NCBI GenBank assembly: GCA_947503785.1
Contig: CANNFB010000017.1
Coordinates: 1 to 64,000, forward strand
Direction: 5' to 3'
DNA: 64,000 bases
DNA from: an uncultured Campylobacterales bacterium
Lineage (GTDB): Bacteria > Campylobacterota > Campylobacteria > Campylobacterales > Arcobacteraceae
The notes beneath the pieces are model-generated. The model was not told the origin of the DNA. It ran no database searches and saw only the letters and a list, made by a program, of their open reading frames with translations. Below are positions 27,837-36,087 of the stretch, piece by piece; within the stretch, counting starts at the first letter, position 1; every line of letters begins with the position of its first letter. Position numbers and translations under genes: made by a program.

Positions 27837-28822
27837 TTAAATTAAATTCTTTACAATACCCAAATGTGCAAAATTTGCATATATCTAATGACCTCTCGTT
27901 AGATATATTAAAAAATAATGACACCTTTTTAAAAATAGAAGAGGAGCTAAAGTCTAAATATAGTTTTTCAGATTTAGTAACATTTTCATTCTCACAAAGT
28001 GGATTTTTAGGTCTGTTTTTAGAACTAGAAAAAAAAGGAAAGATTGCTGTTTGTGTTGGTGAATCATATGGAATTATTCAAGCTGCAAAATCTTATGAAG
28101 CTTTAGGTTTTCCTCTTGTATGGATTGACTTAGAAAAAGATGGAAAAATAAATACAAAACAAATAGAAACTTCAAATGTTGATTTTATCTTTATCTCATC
28201 TTATGTTATTGATACTTTTATAAAGACTGATTTAGAAGAAGTGAAAAAGATATGTTCTTCTAAAATCATATCAAATGCAAGTGCAGATTTTTCTAAAAGT
28301 AGTGATGCTATATATTTTGATTCTTACAAGCTAACAGGTTTTGCTTTATCTTCTTGTCTGTTATTTAAAGATGAATTATTTGATGAGCAAGTTATTGGTT
28401 TCAAAGATGTAGTTGCCGTAAGTTCAATCAATGAAGCTTTGAAAATACAGAATTTTGAAACAAGCCAAAAAGAGTTATTTAAAGAAAAACTAATAAATGC
28501 TTTTGGTGATGATATATATTTCTTTGTTGATTCAAAAGATACATTAGAATACTCACTTCACTTTGCCTTGAAAAACATAAAAGCAAGAGAAATCATAAGA
28601 ACACTAGCTTTAAACTCTATACTTATTACAAATGGAGAAGGTTGTTCTTTAGGTTTATCAATGCCTTCAAGAGTTATTCAAGCTATGGGTTATGAAGAAC
28701 TAATTTCAAGAAATGCAATATCTTTAACATTTACAAAAAAGTATGAAATAGAAGAAATAGAAAAAATAGTAAATACATTTGCAAAAAAATACAGACAAAT
28801 AAGGGTTTTAAATGAGCTTTAA
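27833..28822 (+). CDS. cysteine-desulfurase-like (NifS/IscS fold) protein
   Basis: 329 residues, about 70 shorter than IscS, mainly in the N-terminal part. The second half aligns with NifS/IscS: AIYFDSYKLTGF (putative PLP lysine Lys166) and ILITNGEGCSLGLSMPSRVIQAMGYEE, matching the Cys loop (Cys271) and PSxVLxAMG motif. The usual PLP-stacking His appears replaced (GESYG). Inference: a dedicated sulfur or selenium donor for FdhD or SelD. The divergent N-terminus leaves catalytic activity uncertain. It overlaps the ModE-like gene by 4 and moeA by 11 bases. Confidence 0.7.
   Translation: MIKLNSLQYPNVQNLHISNDLSLDILKNNDTFLKIEEELKSKYSFSDLVTFSFSQSGFLGLFLELEKKGKIAVCVGESYGIIQAAKSYEALGFPLVWIDLEKDGKINTKQIETSNVDFIFISSYVIDTFIKTDLEEVKKICSSKIISNASADFSKSSDAIYFDSYKLTGFALSSCLLFKDELFDEQVIGFKDVVAVSSINEALKIQNFETSQKELFKEKLINAFGDDIYFFVDSKDTLEYSLHFALKNIKAREIIRTLALNSILITNGEGCSLGLSMPSRVIQAMGYEELISRNAISLTFTKKYEIEEIEKIVNTFAKKYRQIRVLNEL
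27867..27879. promoter_or_regulatory. second TGCAAA-N-TTTGCA palindrome, inside the desulfurase-like gene
   Basis: TGCAAAATTTGCA repeats the core of the 26233-26251 palindrome with a different centre base. It lies 35 bases into the coding region. It could be an internal regulatory site or chance. Confidence 0.3.
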
Positions 28823-30077
28823 ACTAAACTTTCTAGATTTTGAAGAAGCTGTAAAAATAAGTCTAGACTTAGCAAGAACTACAACATTAAAAGAGATTGT
28901 TCCTATTTCAAAAGCCTTAGGAAGAATAGTATCTTCTGATGTAATTTGTAAGAAAAATTTACCATCTTTTAATAACTCAGCAATGGATGGTTTTGCATTT
29001 AAAGTAGATGACTGTGGAAAAGTATTAAAAATAAAAAAAGTAATATTCGCAGGTGATAAAGGTGATGATGTTCAGGCTATTTTAGAGCAGGGTGAATGTT
29101 ATAAGATTATGACAGGTGCTAAAGTTCCAAGTGATGCTAATACTATTGTTCCTATTGAAAACTGTTTTGATGTAAGTGATACTAGCGTTGGAATTCCTGA
29201 AGATGTAAAAGTTGGAAGCAATTTAAGACTAAAAGGTGAAGAGCAAAAAGAGGGCAATGTTTTATTTAAAAAAGGTGAGCTTATTAATTCCTCTCATATA
29301 ACTCTTCTAGCTTCACAAGGTCTTATGATGATTGAAGTTTTCAAGCAAATTTCAATCGCAGTTGTATCAACTGGAAATGAACTAAAAGAACCATGGGAAA
29401 ACGCAAATGAAGAAGAGATATACAACTGTAACTCTTATGCTTTAGTTTCACTTTTAGAAGAAGCTGGTTTTTGCGCAACTTATAGTGGAGTAGTTCCAGA
29501 TAATTTAGAAGAATCAGTAAACTTTATAAGCAATCTAAAAACTTATGATGTGATTATTACAACTGGTGGTATTTCTATGGGGGATGCTGACTTTGTTGGT
29601 GAAGCATTTGTAAAAAATGGATTAGAAACTGCTTTCCATGGAGTGAATGTAAAACCAGGTCGTCCTATTATGATGGGAAGCATTGAAGATAAAGACAAAG
29701 ATAAACAGACTTTTGTAATGTGTCTACCTGGAAACCCACTAACTGCAATGGTAAATATGGAACTATTTGCAATTCCTGTATTAAATAAAATACAAGGAAA
29801 TAGTGGTTTTTATCATGATGTAATAATTGCAGAAAATAAAGAAGCTTTTAAAACTAAAAAAGGACGAGTAAACCTTGTACTTGGAAATTTAGAAAACGGG
29901 GGATTTAGCGTAACAAGAAACAATAAATATGGTTCAGGAATGATTACTGCTTTATACGAGAGCAATTGTATTTTAGTAACAGAAGAAAATACAGCAAGTA
30001 TTGAGCAAAAGCAAATGGTTAAGGTTATTAAGTTTAATAACCAATTATTACAAAAACAAATAAATATATTTAACTAA
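28812..30077 (+). CDS. moeA: molybdopterin molybdenumtransferase MoeA
   Basis: 421 residues. It inserts molybdate or tungstate into adenylylated molybdopterin. Clear family segments: NNSAMDGFAFKVDD, YKIMTGAKVPSDANTIVPIEN, VAVVSTGNEL, ITTGGISMGDADFVGEA, FHGVNVKPGRPIMMGS and CLPGNPLTAMV. Full length. Because a tungstate importer follows, this copy may be specialised for tungsten. Confidence 0.93.
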   Translation: MSFKLNFLDFEEAVKISLDLARTTTLKEIVPISKALGRIVSSDVICKKNLPSFNNSAMDGFAFKVDDCGKVLKIKKVIFAGDKGDDVQAILEQGECYKIMTGAKVPSDANTIVPIENCFDVSDTSVGIPEDVKVGSNLRLKGEEQKEGNVLFKKGELINSSHITLLASQGLMMIEVFKQISIAVVSTGNELKEPWENANEEEIYNCNSYALVSLLEEAGFCATYSGVVPDNLEESVNFISNLKTYDVIITTGGISMGDADFVGEAFVKNGLETAFHGVNVKPGRPIMMGSIEDKDKDKQTFVMCLPGNPLTAMVNMELFAIPVLNKIQGNSGFYHDVIIAENKEAFKTKKGRVNLVLGNLENGGFSVTRNNKYGSGMITALYESNCILVTEENTASIEQKQMVKVIKFNNQLLQKQINIFN

Positions 30078-30090
30078 AAGGAAAATAAAA

Positions 30091-30915
30091 ATGAAAATAA
30101 AAAAGTTAACACTACTAATTGCTAGTGCCAGTATGGTATTTACAACAGCTTTGAGTGCAAAAGATTCTTTAATGATGGCAACAACAACAAGTACAGATAA
30201 TACTGGTTTATTAGATTATTTAGCGCCAAAGTTTGAAAAAGAAACTGGAACAAATTTAAAGTGGGTTGCAACAGGAACTGGAAAAGCTTTAAAAATGGGT
30301 GGAAACTGTGATGTAGATATTTTATTTGTTCATGCACCTGCATCTGAGAAAAAATTTATTGCTACTGGATTTGGTGTTGATAGACAGCAAGTTATGTATA
30401 ACGATTTTATAATAGTAGGGCCAAAAAAAGATCCTGCAACTGTAAATGGCTTAACTCCAAGTGCTGCTTTACAAAAAATCAAAAATACATCTGCTAAGTT
30501 CTTCTCAAGAGGAGATAACTCAGGAACTAATAAAAAAGAATTGTCTTTATGGAAAAATGCAAATGTAGATGCAAAATCTGCTTCTTCTTGGTATGTTCAA
30601 ACAGGTCAAGGAATGCTAGTTACTATTAATATGGCTGCGGAAAAAGATGGTTACACAATGACAGATAGAGGTACTTGGATTAAGTATATGTCTCAAAAAG
30701 GTGAAGCAAATAAGCTAAAAGTAGTAGTTGAAGGTGATAAATCATTATTTAACCAATATTCTGTTGTTTCTATTAACAAAGAAAAATGTTCAAATGTAAA
30801 ACCAGAATTAGCTAAAAAGTTTACTAATTGGGTTGTATCTGCATCTACACAAAAAACAATTGCTGACTTTAGATTATTAGGTCAAGCGCTATTTATTCCA
30901 AATGCTGGAAAATAA
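30091..30915 (+). CDS. tupA: tungstate-binding periplasmic protein TupA
   Basis: 274 residues with signal peptide (MKIKKLTLLIASASMVFTTALSA). The mature N-terminus, DSLMMATTTSTDNTGLLDYLAPKFEKETG, has the TTTS anion-binding motif of TupA. Also WVATGTGKAL, DILFVHAPASE and FSRGDNSGTNKKELSLWK are typical. It captures tungstate, with high selectivity over molybdate in characterised relatives. First gene of tupABC, 13 bases after moeA. Confidence 0.9.
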   Translation: MKIKKLTLLIASASMVFTTALSAKDSLMMATTTSTDNTGLLDYLAPKFEKETGTNLKWVATGTGKALKMGGNCDVDILFVHAPASEKKFIATGFGVDRQQVMYNDFIIVGPKKDPATVNGLTPSAALQKIKNTSAKFFSRGDNSGTNKKELSLWKNANVDAKSASSWYVQTGQGMLVTINMAAEKDGYTMTDRGTWIKYMSQKGEANKLKVVVEGDKSLFNQYSVVSINKEKCSNVKPELAKKFTNWVVSASTQKTIADFRLLGQALFIPNAGK

Positions 30916-30947
30916 AAAAGAATTAAATTTGAAGGTTAGTATATAGA

Positions 30948-31643
30948 ATGAATCTTTTTACAGATGGTTTTAACGAAGCAATAGATTTACTAATGACAGG
31001 GAACGAAAGTGTTTACTCTGCTATTAGTACAACAATAACAGTTTCTTCTTGGTCTTTATTAATTAGTTTAGCTATTGGGCTTCCTTTGGGATTTGCCCTT
31101 GGTTATTATAACTTCTTTGGTAAAGCAGTTATTAGAACTATAGTTGATACTTTATTGGCACTTCCTACTGTTGTAATTGGACTTATTGCATATACTATGC
31201 TTTCACAAGCAGGGCCATTTGGAGAGCATAACTTGCTCTTCACACAACAAGCAATAATAATAGGTCAAATTGTTTTAGGTTTGCCTATTATTATTGCTTT
31301 AACAGCAACTCAAGTTGAGTCTGTAGATAAAAGACTATATACATCTTTAAAAGGTTTAGGAGCTACTCAATACCAAATCTTAGTAGTAACCCTAGTTGAG
31401 GCTAGATTTGGTCTTATGACAGCTGCTATGACAGCTTATGGAAGAATTATCACAGAGATTGGTATTTCGATGATGGTTGGTGGAAATATCAAATATCACA
31501 CAAGAACAGTAACAACTGCAATTGCACTTGAAACTGGTAAAGGTGAGTTTGTAACTGGTATTGCTTTAGGGCTTGTTTTATTTGCAGTGGCACTTATAGT
31601 TAATATTGCATTATCATCTTTAAAAAGGAAATGGACACAGTGA
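30948..31643 (+). CDS. tupB: tungstate ABC transporter permease TupB
   Basis: 231 residues with five to six helices. Signature segments: ALPTVVIGLIAYTMLSQAGPFG, IIIALTATQVESVDKRLYTSLKGLGATQYQILVVTLVEARFG (permease loop) and GISMMVGGNIKYHTRTVTTAIALET, characteristic of TupB. It overlaps tupC. Confidence 0.9.
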   Translation: MNLFTDGFNEAIDLLMTGNESVYSAISTTITVSSWSLLISLAIGLPLGFALGYYNFFGKAVIRTIVDTLLALPTVVIGLIAYTMLSQAGPFGEHNLLFTQQAIIIGQIVLGLPIIIALTATQVESVDKRLYTSLKGLGATQYQILVVTLVEARFGLMTAAMTAYGRIITEIGISMMVGGNIKYHTRTVTTAIALETGKGEFVTGIALGLVLFAVALIVNIALSSLKRKWTQ

Positions 31644-32662
31644 GTACTTTATATGAACTTCAAAATATCGAGCAACATTATGATGGTAAAAAAGTATTAA
31701 ATATAGATAGCTTATGTCTTGAAGAAAATAAAATTATTGGTTTTTTTGGACCAAATGGTAGTGGTAAATCAACGCTATTTTCATTACTTTCTTTTATAGA
31801 TAAGCCATCAAGTGGAACTTTACATTTTAATGGAATTGATAATAAACATATAAACCAAGAAACAAAACAAAATATTGTTATGGTTCCTCAAAATCCATAC
31901 CTTTTAAAACGAACAGTATATGAAAATGTAGCTTTTGGTTTGAAGCTTCGTAAAGATACTGTAGATGTAGAACAAAGGGTAGAAGAAGCCCTAATTTTAG
32001 TAGGACTTGATAGTACTTTTAAACATAGAAAATGGTCTCAACTTTCAGGTGGAGAAGCCCAAAGGGTAGCCCTTGCTGCAAGACTAATACTAAAACCAAA
32101 AGTTTTAATTTTAGATGAACCAACATCTGGAGTTGATACAAACTCTGCACAACTAATCAAAGAAGCTATTCTTTCTGCAAAACAAAAATATAATACAACA
32201 ATATTTATATCAAGTCATGATCATAACTGGTTAAATCATATATGTGATAAAAGAGTTGCACTTTTCCAAGGTAACTTGGTTGAGAGTGGAAGTGTTAACT
32301 TACTTTTCTCACCATGGGAAAAAAGTGCAGAAGGTAATCTTGTAAAAGTATTTATAGATGGACAAAGATTAGTAATACCTGATAGTTATTCTAAAAAAAG
32401 AGATTCTGTAGTGATGATAAACTCAGATGATATAGAAATATGTAGAGAAAACTGTGATGGCATGAAAAATGAAAATACACTAATAGGTGAAGTTTGTTCT
32501 ATTCATCAACAACATATTGGAGATGAGCTTTTAATCGAGTTTTCAATAGGTGGAATTTCTTTTAATAGTAAATTAACACGAGAACAAATGCAAAAAGAAT
32601 CACTTCTTCCTGGGGATAAAGTTCATGTTAATATTGATGTTTCTGGGGTTTGTTGGATTTAG
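31631..32662 (+). CDS. tupC: tungstate ABC transporter ATPase TupC with C-terminal oxyanion-binding-like domain
   Basis: 343 residues. Walker A GPNGSGKST, Q-loop VPQNPYLLKR, signature LSGGEAQRVALAARL, Walker B VLILDEPTSGVD and switch His (SSHDHNW). Residues 280-343 (TLIGEVCSIHQQHIGDELLIEFSIGG..., ending VSGVCWI) resemble a Mop/TOBE domain, which could give feedback by tungstate. The GTG at 31640 overlaps the tupB stop (GTGA), has better ribosome-site spacing than ATG 31631 and may be the real start. The stop is followed by the tail of the integrase remnant on the other strand. Confidence 0.88.
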   Translation: MDTVSTLYELQNIEQHYDGKKVLNIDSLCLEENKIIGFFGPNGSGKSTLFSLLSFIDKPSSGTLHFNGIDNKHINQETKQNIVMVPQNPYLLKRTVYENVAFGLKLRKDTVDVEQRVEEALILVGLDSTFKHRKWSQLSGGEAQRVALAARLILKPKVLILDEPTSGVDTNSAQLIKEAILSAKQKYNTTIFISSHDHNWLNHICDKRVALFQGNLVESGSVNLLFSPWEKSAEGNLVKVFIDGQRLVIPDSYSKKRDSVVMINSDDIEICRENCDGMKNENTLIGEVCSIHQQHIGDELLIEFSIGGISFNSKLTREQMQKESLLPGDKVHVNIDVSGVCWI

Positions 32663-32674
32663 AAAAGTATTTTA

Positions 32675-32831
32675 TTAAAAATCTAATGGGCTTTTTATTT
32701 CATCTTTATTCAACTCCTTTACTACATGAGTATATATCATAGTTGTTTCAATACTTTTATGTTCTTTCAGTAGAAATACTATAATGTTTAAATCTAATTT
32801 TATCTCGAACTACATCTAATAATTTTTTTAA
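32675..32831 (-). pseudogene. internally deleted integron-type tyrosine integrase (intI remnant)
   Basis: On the minus strand the end reads E-H-K-S-I-E-T-T-M-I-Y-T-H-V-V and finishes KSPLDF-stop, the C-terminus of IntI-type integrases including the nucleophile Tyr. About 35 codons upstream, in another frame, KLLDVVRDKIRFKHYSIST is the N-terminal SAM-like segment of the same family, preceded by GGAGG (32832-32836) but no ATG. The core (about 270 residues, with the Arg-His-Arg residues) is missing and the two pieces are joined out of frame. It is divergent from the cassette array, as intI is in integrons. Confidence 0.72.
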
Positions 32832-32860
32832 CCTCCATAAATAATAATCTTTTTCTTAAG

Positions 32861-33082
32861 GGACATAATGTCCTAATTATAAGATATCTGACAAATAACG
32901 GAACATAGTGTCCTTTTAATAGCTTATATAGGTATAAAAGGACATTTTTTATTTAAGTATAATAATCAAAAATTTTATAAATAGTTCAAAATATTACAAT
33001 AAGTAATATAATTAATTATTAAAGGTACATTTATTATGTCTTTTAATAATATATATAGGTATTAATAGGATAAAATGTTCCT
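32861..33082. repeat. repeat-rich intergenic region between integrase relic and first cassette (attI-like position)
   Basis: No gene is seen in 32832-33121. It holds a palindrome GGACATAATGTCC (32861-32873), an inverted repeat TGTCCTTTTA / TAAAAGGACA (32909-32918, 32935-32944), and two degenerate direct copies of a ~50-bp unit (32900-32944 and 33024-33082). Both copies share GTCTTTTAATA / GTCCTTTTAATA, then TATATAGGTAT and flanking GGwACAT or ATGTTCC ends. In integrons this is where attI, the cassette promoter and the intI promoter lie. Confidence 0.6.
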
Positions 33083-33092
33083 TGAATAAATA

Positions 33093-33099
33093 GTTAACT
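33093..33099 (+). other. putative attI/cassette junction (GTTAACT)
   Basis: GTTAACT starts 29 bases before the first cassette gene. The other two junctions in this island are GTTATCT (36560-36566) and GTTATAC (37378-37384), each 18-22 bases before a coding start. The common G-T-T-A fits the integron crossover core GTT. Confidence 0.4.
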
Positions 33100-33121
33100 A
33101 CATTATAGACAAAGGAATAAT

Positions 33122-34624
33122 TTGCAATTTAATATTTTAAATTCTTTACCAAATGATTTAGAGTCGAATACCGCATATCTAATAAATGATAATTGGGATG
33201 ATTGGTTTGAATTTAGCACACTTTACACACTATATTATAATGATACGAATAATAATAAAACTTATATTGGTAATGTAAAAATTGGTCAAACTGATATGGG
33301 TGAGACCCAAAGAAGAGCAAATATTTCTGAAGACTTTACATCTTTGAGTGAAATTTATTTTTCATTAGGACAAAGTGTAACTTATTATGAAAAACTTAAT
33401 AGTTTAGAAGACGAAATAGGAAATGAAATATTATTAAAGTTAAGAGATGTTTCATACAATCTAGAAGTGTTTGAACAAATTAAAAATTTAAAAGTAACCA
33501 GAGTTTCTCTTCTTAGAGAGGTTACTCAAAATGAAGTAACAGGACAATTTCATAGAATTGCTCATGGTGGAGTTACTTTAACACCATATAACTTTACATT
33601 TATTGCACCAAAACCTAAAAATACAAATTTATATATAAAGTTAGAATTTAATGTAACTCCTAACTCTATACCATCGACAAATGTACATGTTCTAATAGGA
33701 AGAAATGGAGTAGGTAAAACACATCTTTTAAATAATATGTTAAATACATTATTTTCTGCTGAAACTACAGTCAAACATGGTGTCTTTAATTCAAATGAAG
33801 AAACTTTATTTTCTAATGTTATATCTGTATCTTTTAGTGCATTTGATGAATCTGAAGTTAAAAAAGAGCAAAAAAATAAAAGAGAAGGTTTAACATACTC
33901 ATATATTGTTTTAAAAAGAGAAGGAAAAGATGCTTCTCCTAAAAGTCCAACTATTTTAAAAAATGAATTTGTTAAAAGTCTTCATAATTGTAAATTAGGG
34001 AATAGAAAAGAAAGATGGAAAAATGCAGTAAAAATTCTTGAATCAGACCCAATGTTTCAAGAATCAGATATATTAAAATTAATAGATATAGTCGCTGATG
34101 AAGAATTTAAAGAAGAATCTTCTGATATTTTTAAAAAATTATCATCAGGTCATAAAATTGTTTTGTTAACAATTACTAGATTGGTAGAAACAGTGGAAGA
34201 AAAAACCTTGGTAATGCTTGATGAACCTGAATCACATCTACACCCTCCATTATTATCAGCTTTCACAAGAGCATTATCTCAACTTTTAATGTTGAGAAAT
34301 GGTGTGGCTATTATTGCTACACATTCTCCTGTAATATTGCAAGAAGTTCCAAAAGAATGTGTTTGGATTCTTAATCGTATAGGTATTTCTGCAAAAGCAG
34401 AACGACCAGAACGAGAAACTTTTGGAGAAAATGTTGGTATTTTGACACATGAAGTTTTTGGTTTAGAAGTTACAAATGCAGGTTTTTATAATTTAATAAA
34501 AAAAGCAATTGACAATAAAGATAATTATGACGAAGTAAAAGCATATTTTAATAATCAATTAGGAAGTGAAGCTAAAGCAATTGCTAAAGGTTTAATGCAT
34601 CTTAAAAATAATAGGATTATGTAA
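33122..34624 (+). CDS. ABC/OLD-type ATPase of a Septu-like (PtuA-like) defence pair
   Basis: 500 residues, TTG start with AAAGGA five bases upstream. Residues 1-185 form an unusual N-terminal region without known motif. The ATPase follows: Walker A GRNGVGKTH (193-201), signature LSSGHK (340-345), Walker B TLVMLDEPE (362-370) and H-loop ATHS (399-402). The order, and an HNH nuclease gene directly behind, match Septu systems (PtuA ATPase plus PtuB nuclease), which act against phages. The long N-terminal part differs from the short PtuA pattern I know, so this could be a subtype. First cassette of the island. Confidence 0.78.
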   Translation: MQFNILNSLPNDLESNTAYLINDNWDDWFEFSTLYTLYYNDTNNNKTYIGNVKIGQTDMGETQRRANISEDFTSLSEIYFSLGQSVTYYEKLNSLEDEIGNEILLKLRDVSYNLEVFEQIKNLKVTRVSLLREVTQNEVTGQFHRIAHGGVTLTPYNFTFIAPKPKNTNLYIKLEFNVTPNSIPSTNVHVLIGRNGVGKTHLLNNMLNTLFSAETTVKHGVFNSNEETLFSNVISVSFSAFDESEVKKEQKNKREGLTYSYIVLKREGKDASPKSPTILKNEFVKSLHNCKLGNRKERWKNAVKILESDPMFQESDILKLIDIVADEEFKEESSDIFKKLSSGHKIVLLTITRLVETVEEKTLVMLDEPESHLHPPLLSAFTRALSQLLMLRNGVAIIATHSPVILQEVPKECVWILNRIGISAKAERPERETFGENVGILTHEVFGLEVTNAGFYNLIKKAIDNKDNYDEVKAYFNNQLGSEAKAIAKGLMHLKNNRIM

Positions 34625-35470
34625 ATGGTACATATTACAAAACCAACTCTTTCTGTTGTAAATGTTTTTTCTGATTGCATTTCTAATTTTAGGGATACGG
34701 CATTAGTATCTAGATTACAAAGTATCAGTACTTATATTCAAAATGAAACTAATAATTATGATACCTTAGCGTCAACTAATGATATTTATCAAATTCATCC
34801 TACAACTATGGTTAATGGCGTTGTCACAAAAAATGATATGGTAAAAGTATATGAAAAAAAGCTTGTTCCAAAAGGAGAGGTTGGAAGAAGTCACTATGAA
34901 TATTTACGCTCATTAGCCAAACATAATATATGTCCTATATGTAATCAAAGAACAGTAACAACATTAGACCATGTTTTAGCGAAGACTGACTATCCAACTT
35001 TTGCAGTGTCTCCAATAAACTTAATACCTGCTTGTATTGATTGTAATAAAATCAAATTGACTTCGTATAATCCAAATTCATCAGAAGAAGAAATTCTTCA
35101 TCCTTATTATGATGATATTTCAAATGAACAATATTTAGTTGCTGTTGTTAATAAAGAAAGACCTGCTAGTATAACTTTTAATATAAAATCCTCTATTCCA
35201 GAAACTATTATGGAAAAAAGATTAAAAGTGCATTTTGAGTTATTTGCTTTAAATGAATTGTATATTGCAAATTCAGCAAAATATTTGGCAGATATTAATT
35301 TTAGATTAAATAGTCTATATACTTCAAGTGGGAAAGATGCTGTAAAAGAGTATCTTCAAGAAGAATTTGAAAGTAGATTTAATAATAATAAAAACTCTTG
35401 GGAAACAGCTTTTTATGAAGCTTTATATAAATCAGATTGGTATTGTGATGGTGGATTTAAAATAGAATAG
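34625..35470 (+). CDS. HNH endonuclease, PtuB-like partner of the upstream ATPase
   Basis: 281 residues, starting on the base after the ATPase stop codon (TAAATG). The HNH motif is complete: CPIC (103-106), LDH (114-116), Asn132 in SPINLIPAC and CIDCNKIK (137-144), a zinc-bound HNH fold. Residues 1-95 and 150-281 are helical with no known motif. Such ATPase/HNH pairs are known antiphage systems. The stop codon overlaps the start of a truncated attC-like sequence. Confidence 0.8.
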   Translation: MVHITKPTLSVVNVFSDCISNFRDTALVSRLQSISTYIQNETNNYDTLASTNDIYQIHPTTMVNGVVTKNDMVKVYEKKLVPKGEVGRSHYEYLRSLAKHNICPICNQRTVTTLDHVLAKTDYPTFAVSPINLIPACIDCNKIKLTSYNPNSSEEEILHPYYDDISNEQYLVAVVNKERPASITFNIKSSIPETIMEKRLKVHFELFALNELYIANSAKYLADINFRLNSLYTSSGKDAVKEYLQEEFESRFNNNKNSWETAFYEALYKSDWYCDGGFKIE

Positions 35471-35506
35471 TTAACAAATACTAGGAGAGGAACAAGTGGA
35501 AACTGC
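35470..35506 (+). other. truncated attC site (left arm only)
   Basis: GTTAACAAATACTAGGAGAG and the next 17 bases match the left arm of the complete site at 37251-37384 (TAACAAAT, then AGGAGAGGAACRAGTG, then AAACT). The similarity stops where the first REP-like sequence begins (35507), so the right half was lost or displaced. Confidence 0.6.
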
Positions 35507-35622
35507 AAAATTCCGGGGACCAAAATTCCGGGGACAGTATACCAATTATTTTACAAAATTCCGGGGATAGTATACCAATTATTTTAAATTCTAATAGTTA
35601 TATAAACTGTCTTCGGAATTTT
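35507..35622. repeat. cluster of REP-like sequences (aaaattccggggacagtata family)
   Basis: A 14-base copy (35507-35520), two 31-base direct copies differing at one base (35522-35552 and 35555-35585) and an inverted degenerate copy (35605-35622, CTGTCTTCGGAATTTT). A further inverted fragment TTGGTATACTAT is at 35710-35721. Such sequences are mobilised by RAYT (REP-associated tyrosine) transposases, fragments of which lie nearby. The rest of 35623-35750 shows no gene. Confidence 0.75.
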
Positions 35623-35750
35623 CTAGATGTTACAGCTACAACCTTTAAAATAATGGTTGATCTTAAACAATATAGTCTAGTAGATATTTATAATGAATAT
35701 ACTTCCACCTTGGTATACTATAACACCAGCACATTAAAAAGGAATGATAC

Positions 35751-35954
35751 ATGTTAAATTATATTAAATATATAGCTGCGTATATAAGTTTAATCTTGTT
35801 ATGGGCTTTATTTGCTTTAACAATTTGTAGTATTTTTGATTTATATAATATAAATGTAAATCCTAGTATAGGATTTGTAGGAGCTTTATTTGGGTATATT
35901 TATCATGAAAATAAACCAATGGAGTTTAAAGAATTAATTAGACAGATAAAATAA
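35751..35954 (+). CDS. small membrane protein, 67 residues
   Basis: ATG with an AAAAAGGA site. Two hydrophobic helices (about 8-28 and 38-55: YISLILLWALFALTICSIF, then GFVGALFGYIYHE) and a short charged tail. No family recognised. It lies between a REP cluster and the 3' tail of a RAYT gene, so it may be a passenger gene that replaced the body of that transposase gene. Confidence 0.55.
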   Translation: MLNYIKYIAAYISLILLWALFALTICSIFDLYNINVNPSIGFVGALFGYIYHENKPMEFKELIRQIK

Positions 35955-36021
35955 AAGTAAAAAAACAAGAACAGACTACACAAATAAAAAAGAAGGAAGA
36001 CCAAAGAAAAATGATGTTTAA
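35950..36021 (+). pseudogene. 3' tail of a RAYT (IS200-like, REP-associated) transposase gene
   Basis: In frame 1 the codons read N-K-S-K-K-T-R-T-D-Y-T-N-K-K-E-G-R-P-K-K-N-D-V-stop. RAYT proteins often end in a Lys/Arg-rich GRPKK tail followed directly by a REP sequence, as here. A stop at 35947 and the lack of any start show that it is a fragment. Confidence 0.45.
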
Positions 36022-36028
36022 AAGAATA

Positions 36029-36070
36029 GGTACACTGTCCCCAGATTATTGTCCCCAGATTATTTATACG
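36029..36070 (-). repeat. inverted tandem REP-like sequences
   Basis: Two copies of TGTCCCCAGATTAT in tandem, preceded by GGTACAC. On the minus strand this reads AATCTGGGGACAGTGTACC, related to the 35522 unit in opposite orientation. It directly precedes the ParB-like gene. Confidence 0.6.
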
Positions 36071-36087
36071 TCAAAAAGGATTAAGCA

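Noticed and set aside
32663-32860. Untranslated spacer after tupC as ordinary intergenic DNA
   Set aside because: The minus strand gives recognisable integrase N- and C-terminal segments, so it is annotated as a pseudogene.
35507-35585. Short direct repeats as a CRISPR array
   Set aside because: The copies are separated by one to two bases, with no unique spacers and no cas genes; they match REP-type sequences.
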